Of a stretch of DNA of 64,000 nt, positions 57,901-64,000 are shown piece by piece. The DNA lies in NCBI RefSeq assembly GCF_000006565.2, contig NC_031471.1:1924661-1988660 (forward strand), written 5' to 3'. A program made the translations under genes and the position numbers. The notes under the pieces are model-generated. The model saw only the letters and a program-made list of their open reading frames with translations. It searched no databases and was not told where the DNA came from. The DNA comes from Toxoplasma gondii ME49 (taxonomy: Eukaryota; Apicomplexa; Conoidasida; Eucoccidiorida; Sarcocystidae). Numbering within the stretch: position 1 is the stretch's first letter; each line of letters begins with the position of its first letter.

Positions 57901-60569
57901 AACATCCGGTGAAGACATCAACCCCCCGCCATGGACAGGCGGCCACTGAGAATGCTAATCTACTTCCATGTTTTTCGACGTTGGCACAGTGTTTCTAAAC
58001 GAGCATGCTAACCTTTCCGGCTTCGTGAGTCGAATCCGGCCCCGTTCCTTCCCTTCCGTGTCCTGCACGGGCGTCTCTTAAGTGGAGGCGTTTAGGACTA
58101 GGTTCAGTGGCTGCGTCTTCTCTAAGCGGCAAGTCTTCCAGAGAAAACAAAGGCAATTCGAGTTTCCTCTGTTCGTTTGCCTTGGCGGGGGCTCTCTCGT
58201 GGAACGAATCGCAATTTCGCTCTTTTGCTCGGACGTTTTCAGGATGCCAGCCATGCATTGAGTCAGGCTGTTGGAGATTCCGCTCGTGAGCATCAGCGCT
58301 TTCCGGCCCGCCGGCGAAATAGTCATTCTCAACTTCGAGTTCGTCTCCCCATCGGCTAAGGTAAGTTTCGTCTGCCGCAAACACGCGATACGCGCCTTTC
58401 TCCTTCGCTGCAGCCTCTCGGTATCTTTCCCCTTCCCTAGCTGCTTCCGCCTTCCCTTCCTCAATGTCTTCTCTGCCCGACCCGGATCTCAAATCGAAAA
58501 ACTCCCCGTTTCGCGTGTCGTCCCGAACAAAGTCTTCGTCATTGTGTACATGCGACGTTGTAGTTTGTAAGCGCCCGAACTTAGAGGGCGACAGAGGCAG
58601 AGTCAGTTGCAGGGGCCGTAAACTCTCGCGCGTTCCTCGGAGTTTTTCGTGGCTGGGAAGGCCAGTTTCACCCGTTGTGCTGGTCTTCTCCCGCTGCTTC
58701 TCGTCGCGAAAGTCTGTGTATCCTTTCCAAGAAGCATTGAAGAAAGGACGGTCGTCGGAAAACGATGTGTTAAGTACGCTGCGTTCGTCGTCTGGAAACA
58801 AAAAGGAGGGAACCGCGTTGTGAAGAGGTCCGCCGTACGGCCCCGGAGCGCCGTGGATTTGCCCTTGCTCCATTTTCCTGAGTTCGTTCTCGAGGAAAAA
58901 ACCTTCATTTTCATGAACGTCGCCCTGATCGTGGAGCCTCTGCATGATCTGAGATGAGCACGAAAGCAGAAACCCAGGAACACGCTACCAGACACAGTGC
59001 CAAATGGCTGCGATGATGTCACAGGCGTGGTTTTGAGGAGTATCGCAGGTTCCCCCGGAGAATTAGAGGCAAATCATGCAGCACGGCGCATTTGCTGAGG
59101 CTAATGCGCTAATGCATCTGTTCTTTGATAGCCCCATCGTTCTAGGACTGCCAGAAGCGAAACAAGTCCGTGCACGACCACCTAGACACAACACTACCCA
59201 TCAGAGCCGCATTCACACGCGAATCTGGCTGTGGACCTGTGAATGCCAATGTCAAACCGTCACGAGTAGGACTGAGAGGCATGATCACGTTAAAAAACTG
59301 GGCAAACGGTTGCGTACGGCATCGTAGTCGAACTCGTAGTTGCGGTAGACGTCGTCTTGGCTGTCAGTGACCATGTTGAGAGAGTCGCCTAGCGAATCGA
59401 GAAACTTTCCTCTGCTCTCGTCCGGTCGCGTTCTTTGTTTCCCGCCCGGCACCTGGTCGCTTTTGTCAAGACAAGCCAAACGAGCCTCGTATTCGTCACC
59501 GGTTTCTCTGGTTCTTGCGCGTTTCCGCCGACTTTTTGAAGTTCCCACTCTGTCGCTCGTCCGGTGCCCGTCCTCGGCGACTTCCTGTTCAATGCCCCAT
59601 AGTCCACTATCTGCATTCCGGGTTTTAGACAGAAACACGTACCCCGGTTTCCCATCTTCGAGAAACCGCACTTTCTTCAGTGCCTGACGCTCCAAGCGAA
59701 AGAGCCGACGAGAAAGAAGTGTCGCGTCGTCACTCAACAGGATCCACTGCTGGAGCAAAACGGTAGCGGCGCCTCGCAACAGAATCGCTTGCTGCGGCAG
59801 GGGCTGAGACGCAACAAACAAATGGTAGTTCGCTCTCACAGGTGCTCCGTGATTCTGAAAATGACACCCTCGGGAAGTCCGGGAAGCAGACGCAGATTGG
59901 GGAGCGCTTTGCTGTGAAATTGTCGGACACGGAAACAACATAAGCAGTGTAGGCAGAAGGTCCAGCCGTCGCAGCTCGCCGTCTGTTATAACCTGAGAAA
60001 CAGAAGAAGGAGACGTACTACCGGCAAATGCCGACGTACCTAAGCAAGAGGTGTTTCCAAGCAATCGAATATATACCAAAAATCAGGTACATGTGTATAC
60101 GTATGTAGAGATACGTGTGCACCTGTCGTCTCTTCAGTGACATGTCCAAAATACGAAAACCTTTTCTCTGAATTGGACAGGAGCAAATCCCCCTCTGTTG
60201 CATGTCATTTCAATTTTTCGTGTCTGCCTTCGTCTACGTCAAGACACACTGGCGCTCCTTCCCTCATCGAAGAACGTAGAAAAAGCACAGACTTGCATGT
60301 AACACAGGCGAGAAACCACGAGCTCCGTCTCCAACCGGAGGTGCACATGCAAATCCATATGCATATATAGATGCAGAGAGATACGTTAATGTTGCCACAG
60401 CAGAGAGTCGGGTCTATGAAAGTACAAAGCAAGAACGAGATACACATTTTCACCTTCGCCACTTGCGTCGAAGTCCTGTTTCGTGCTGCCTCTTCATCTC
60501 CCCCTAGTTTCTCGTAGGTTCGCAGAGGCAAACTGATGACACCGGCCTCCAGGAACTTTTTAAAAATCG
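54982..60569 (-). CDS. Divergent kleisin, cohesin subunit of the Rad21/Rec8 family (first exon unresolved)
   Basis: Kleisins close the SMC ring that holds sister chromatids together. Exons in transcript order: 60454-60569, 59318-59992, 58013-58948, 57503-57715, 54982-56757. All phases agree and about 1238 residues are covered. The N-terminal part includes AILLRGAATVLLQQWILLSD, which aligns by eye with the kleisin segment where a Leu-rich helix precedes the LLxD motif. The C-terminus has a winged-helix core, PSTAAKAFLHLLSLHCRGEI followed by LLTQ, the clearest family mark. The centre is long, polar and Ser-rich, with junction peptides such as EFDYDA/IMQRLHD and EAGK/ASRKVLWDR. The exon at 60454 begins mid-codon (carry of one base), so an upstream exon with the start codon must exist; no convincing one was found. 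Whether this is the mitotic Rad21 or the meiotic Rec8 form cannot be decided here. The end after LLTQ could differ if a later donor is used. Confidence 0.72.
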
Positions 60570-63500
60570 CTGCGGCGCATAGGAAAACAGGAAGCGAAAA
60601 CGGGAGACGAAAGGGAACCGAAAGCCTATCTCATCGAGGAACAATGACCCTCGTGGATAATGGAAAAGAAAACAGAAACAAGCGCAGACTAAGGCGAACA
60701 GCAGCCCACGAGTGCATCGAAGAGTGTCTTGAGGTGAGAGCACACTACAGGCGGGGGGAAAATTTGTAAGAAAATCGTGAGTGAACTCCAATATCACATG
60801 TGTTGATATGTGTCATCTGAGACAATTAGAAGTGCAATTGTCTTAGCCGCGTAAGCCACTCTAGCGAGTGATTGCAACGAAGCCCCGATCGGAAAATAGA
60901 CGAATCACGCCATGCAAAATGATCCTCATTTTCGTCATCACGACATTGTGCTCTTTTACGAATAAAACGTGCGTTGTGTGGCGCTGGTATGGATACACGC
61001 AAACACGTAAAGATGCGGCCTCCTGCGTAGACGCATAAGTACGATCCATTACTAGATGGCATTATACGGCTGTGTAAACTCAGGTAGAGTAATTGTAGCA
61101 TGGAATCTGAACCCACGCGTATGTTTGACCATGTTGTATCTCTGTATTTGAAAATGCATGCGAACATCTCTGTGAATGTGTATCTCTCGATTCACTACAC
61201 GTCTGGCGTATACCCTGAGACTTGAAAGGCGTCAATGTTATGGACTCGCGGTTTTCTGCTTCGTCTTCTGTCCCGCTGCGTTTGTTTCCATACGAAACCA
61301 ACTGACTGTCAGTGAGTTCCGCCATCTTTTCCAAAGAGGGGTTTCAAACTGAAAACAAATTACTCCTTTGACTCCACAATTTTTTCCTTCTCGAGTCAAG
61401 AAGACGACAGCCGGGGAGGCATGCGCCGATAGGCGACTTCACCGGAACAACACAAATAACGAATACACGGTGAGAACAGATGCAAAGAAGACGGGAAGAG
61501 TAGATCTCTCCAGAAAATTGCGAGAAACCGACGAGAAAGGATTGACACCTGCCACTTTTGATGTTGTGCGCTCAATTCAATACAAAAAACACAACACTAG
61601 AGTTTGACTGTTCCACTGCCTAACGTGAGTATATTCCAGCAAAAGGTGAGAAAACGGAGAACTTGGTTCTCTCAGGAAGCTAAGAAGTCCGGCTCTCTTC
61701 TCAGCAGAACGGTAGAGAAATTGACAAGGCGACCTAACGAAGGACGAGACACGAAAGGGGAAACAAGATGCAGACGGAATATGAGACGACGGCGAGGAAC
61801 AAGCGAAGACAAGAATGAACAAGAAGCAATGACGTTGATTCGCGTGAAAACTGAGCTCTGAAAACGACAGACCCCTCCGGGTTGAAAAGCGGCAAATCGC
61901 GTTGTGAAACCGTTCTGAATTTGATGCCTTAGCACAACCCGTGGTGACAAGAACGAAGAAGACGAGCAGAGCAAACCAAAACAGCGGAAGTGCAGTTCAC
62001 TTGACAGGGAGATTTTACAGGGCAGACATTCGCACAAAACGCAGCGGTTCTGCAAAACCCCCACTTTCCCCTTCTCAAAGATGTATGCAAGGTGCCAACT
62101 GACAGACGACGAAACACAAGACTTTACATAGGTAACCCACAGGGGTTACTCCGGTTTTGAAGAACAGAACGACCACTCTGTCTGAATCTCGTCAGACGCT
62201 CCAGGCTTTATCCAGAACTGACACAAGATGTGAAAGGAACGCGCGAAAGCAGAAACCCTGCTAGAAGAGTGCTCGCTGCAACTCAAAGTCCACAGCACAA
62301 AACTGTCGCAGCAACTGTGAGATCGTCTGGCTCAACGGTTTGCCACGAATGCTGGAGCTGTCCCAAATGCAACGGGAAGGAAGGCAAACGGAAACATCGA
62401 AAGCAGTGCGAAGGAGACGAGGAATCTCCCGTTTTTCGTTGAGAGCTCACTTGGAAGATCCTTCGTACCCTATCAGTTATTACCAGACACGAGGCACGGC
62501 ATGCTCGCCGTTAAAGTAGCCGTTGCGGAACCTGACAGTGCGAAAAAACGGGGAGGACTCGTGACAAAGAGACTGAAGAAGCAGATGCAAGGCTGAGGGT
62601 TGTATGAAAAGTTTCTGTTTCAGAAACAGAACACGCAGGGGCACAAGTACCGCCCGTTGGATGCTGAAAGCTTCCAACACATTACAACTGACACGCAGTC
62701 GCGAGCCCGACTAGCGCCAATGCTCCACGGGAGGATTCCACAATTTCTGGTGCAAAAAGAAGGGAACAACTTCGCGATATGGATGGTTTGACCACTCGCA
62801 GAGCATGAGTTGCACGTTCGACGGCGTGAGCGGGAGCAGAGCGAGCAGTTTCGCGCTCGGGTCTTTGCGTTCGTAACGGATCCTTTACAAGCATTCTGGG
62901 GAGGATGCACGAGTCTTATAATGCCTTCGTTCACTCCACTGAAGTGAAGCCTGTAATCCCATGTAAACCTAATCGAATCATCAAACTGTCCAGTCCTCGA
63001 TTGAAGCCACTGAAGGTTTTTCCACCAGGGCACCCTGTGTACAAGCGATCCAAAGAAGAAGAAGCGCTGATGAGGTCGTAACAGCATCACGCGTCTCGCT
63101 GGAGAACGGAACGAAGGATACCCTTTCAAGACATGCCCCGTGTTTGTCTGAGTTGTTCTAGCTGCCGTGGGAGGTCCGAGTCTAGTCCACCCGAAGCTGA
63201 CGAGAGACAATATCTGCTTTTTAAGTGTATCCATGCACACTCCCTGAATGTTACTGTCCGCCAATGCCCTGCAAACGTTACACCTTGGAAAACGAAAGGC
63301 ATTTTCTCGATGTTCTGGTGCCAGACTTGCACTCATGGCCAGTGGTAACAGAGACTTTATGGTAGCCGCGAACCCGGGATGTACGCAAACGTTTCGCCGT
63401 CGTCTCTAACTGAAATACTGCAGGCTGCTACACCGGACAGTGAGTGTCGCGCGGTTACTTCCAAAGATTCTTGGCGCCTGCGGCAGAATTGACAGCCGAT

Positions 63501-64000
63501 TCCGTTTTCCGTTTCTGTCCCTCGACTGCGAGTATCAGAGATCCTCGCATCCATAAGCACATCAACGCACAAACCTCTGAGCGAACAGGAGAGCTACGTC
63601 GCGCCTCTGAGGCGAGTCTTGCGCTTCGTGCTGAGAAAATGAAATATGTTTAAATGTTCTGCAGCAGCTCTGCAAGTATGTGTTCCTTCCTTACGCTGCA
63701 TACCACAAAAGTGTTCCCTCCGTCGTCATTCGGTGACTTTTTTACCACGGGAATTCGAACGGAATACCAGCGTCTTTGCTTAAAGGTTCGTTTCGTTCCG
63801 TCCACCTGTTGGTAGAAGTTAACAGGCCGTGCAAACGGTCTTTCACACTCAATAGGGTGGGGGGGGGGGGGGTAGAAGAAATTTATACTGCCGCCCTGGA
63901 TCGACGCACGTGCTTGAGATATCCCCTCTACTTTCTGAACTTTTCGCACGTTTCCTCGCGAGCCGAACTTCCACAGTGTCTCTCCGTGGTGCATTTGGAT
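60570..64000. other. Upstream of the kleisin gene to the right edge
   Basis: It must hold the missing first kleisin exon(s) or lie mostly beyond them. Frames at 62620-63336 (minus), 63133-63348 (plus) and 63650-63994 (minus) have mixed composition, but I recognise none. A run of about 14 G bases lies at 63858-63871. No gene is called. Confidence 0.4.

Noticed and set aside
61080..61130. Second T-arm-like string (ggttcagattcc) on the minus strand
   Set aside because: The loop lacks the invariant A58 and the rest of a tRNA cannot be folded.

Overview
This window looks like nuclear DNA from a tissue-cyst coccidian, most likely Toxoplasma gondii or a close relative such as Neospora or Hammondia. 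The base composition is near 50% GC. Genes have several short exons and GT..AG introns, and intergenic and untranslated stretches are long. (TA)n microsatellites are frequent, proteins carry Ser/Pro and Glu/Lys low-complexity segments, and several starts fit the Toxoplasma-like context (a/c)AAG-ATG-G. The species is an inference; no rRNA, tRNA or organelle sequence was found to confirm it. Exon models were built by hand from splice signals, reading-frame phase and family conservation.

From left to right there are eight protein-coding genes. (1) 464-7948, minus: the N-terminal part of a VPS13-type chorein lipid-transfer protein that runs off the left edge. (2) 12224-17416, minus: mitochondrial cysteine desulfurase NFS1, complete in seven exons. 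(3) 23356-29294, plus: an IQ-motif AAA protein of the IQCA1/DRC11 family, a part of the axonemal nexin-dynein regulatory complex, in eight exons. (4) 31205-32932, plus: Sec61 beta, in four exons, the first carrying only two codons. (5) 34874-37339, minus: an unrecognised 180-residue protein in five exons whose splice phases all agree. (6) 40864-44956, minus: nuclear poly(A)-binding protein PABPN1. (7) 48000-53438, plus: an intronless 1812-residue Myb/SANT protein resembling the RNA polymerase I terminator TTF1/Reb1, with a huge charged tail. (8) 54982-60569, minus: a divergent kleisin (Rad21/Rec8-like cohesin subunit) whose first exon I could not place.

Genes 2/3 and 6/7 are divergent pairs, 4/5 and 7/8 are convergent pairs, and 1/2 are in tandem. 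The genes are functionally mixed (lipid transfer, Fe-S biogenesis, flagellum, protein translocation, mRNA 3' ends, rDNA transcription, cohesion) and do not form a cluster. DRC11 and a Rec8-like kleisin would both suit sexual stages, but that link is only an inference. Between genes lie long stretches with microsatellites and scattered short ORFs, most of which look like chance.

No CRISPR array, bacterial-type operon, transposon or new defence-like system was seen. The most unusual items are a perfect 23-bp inverted repeat inside a VPS13 coding exon, the two-codon first exon of Sec61 beta, a degenerate Walker B box in DRC11, PP1-docking-like motifs in the TTF1-like tail, and the unassigned 180-residue protein.
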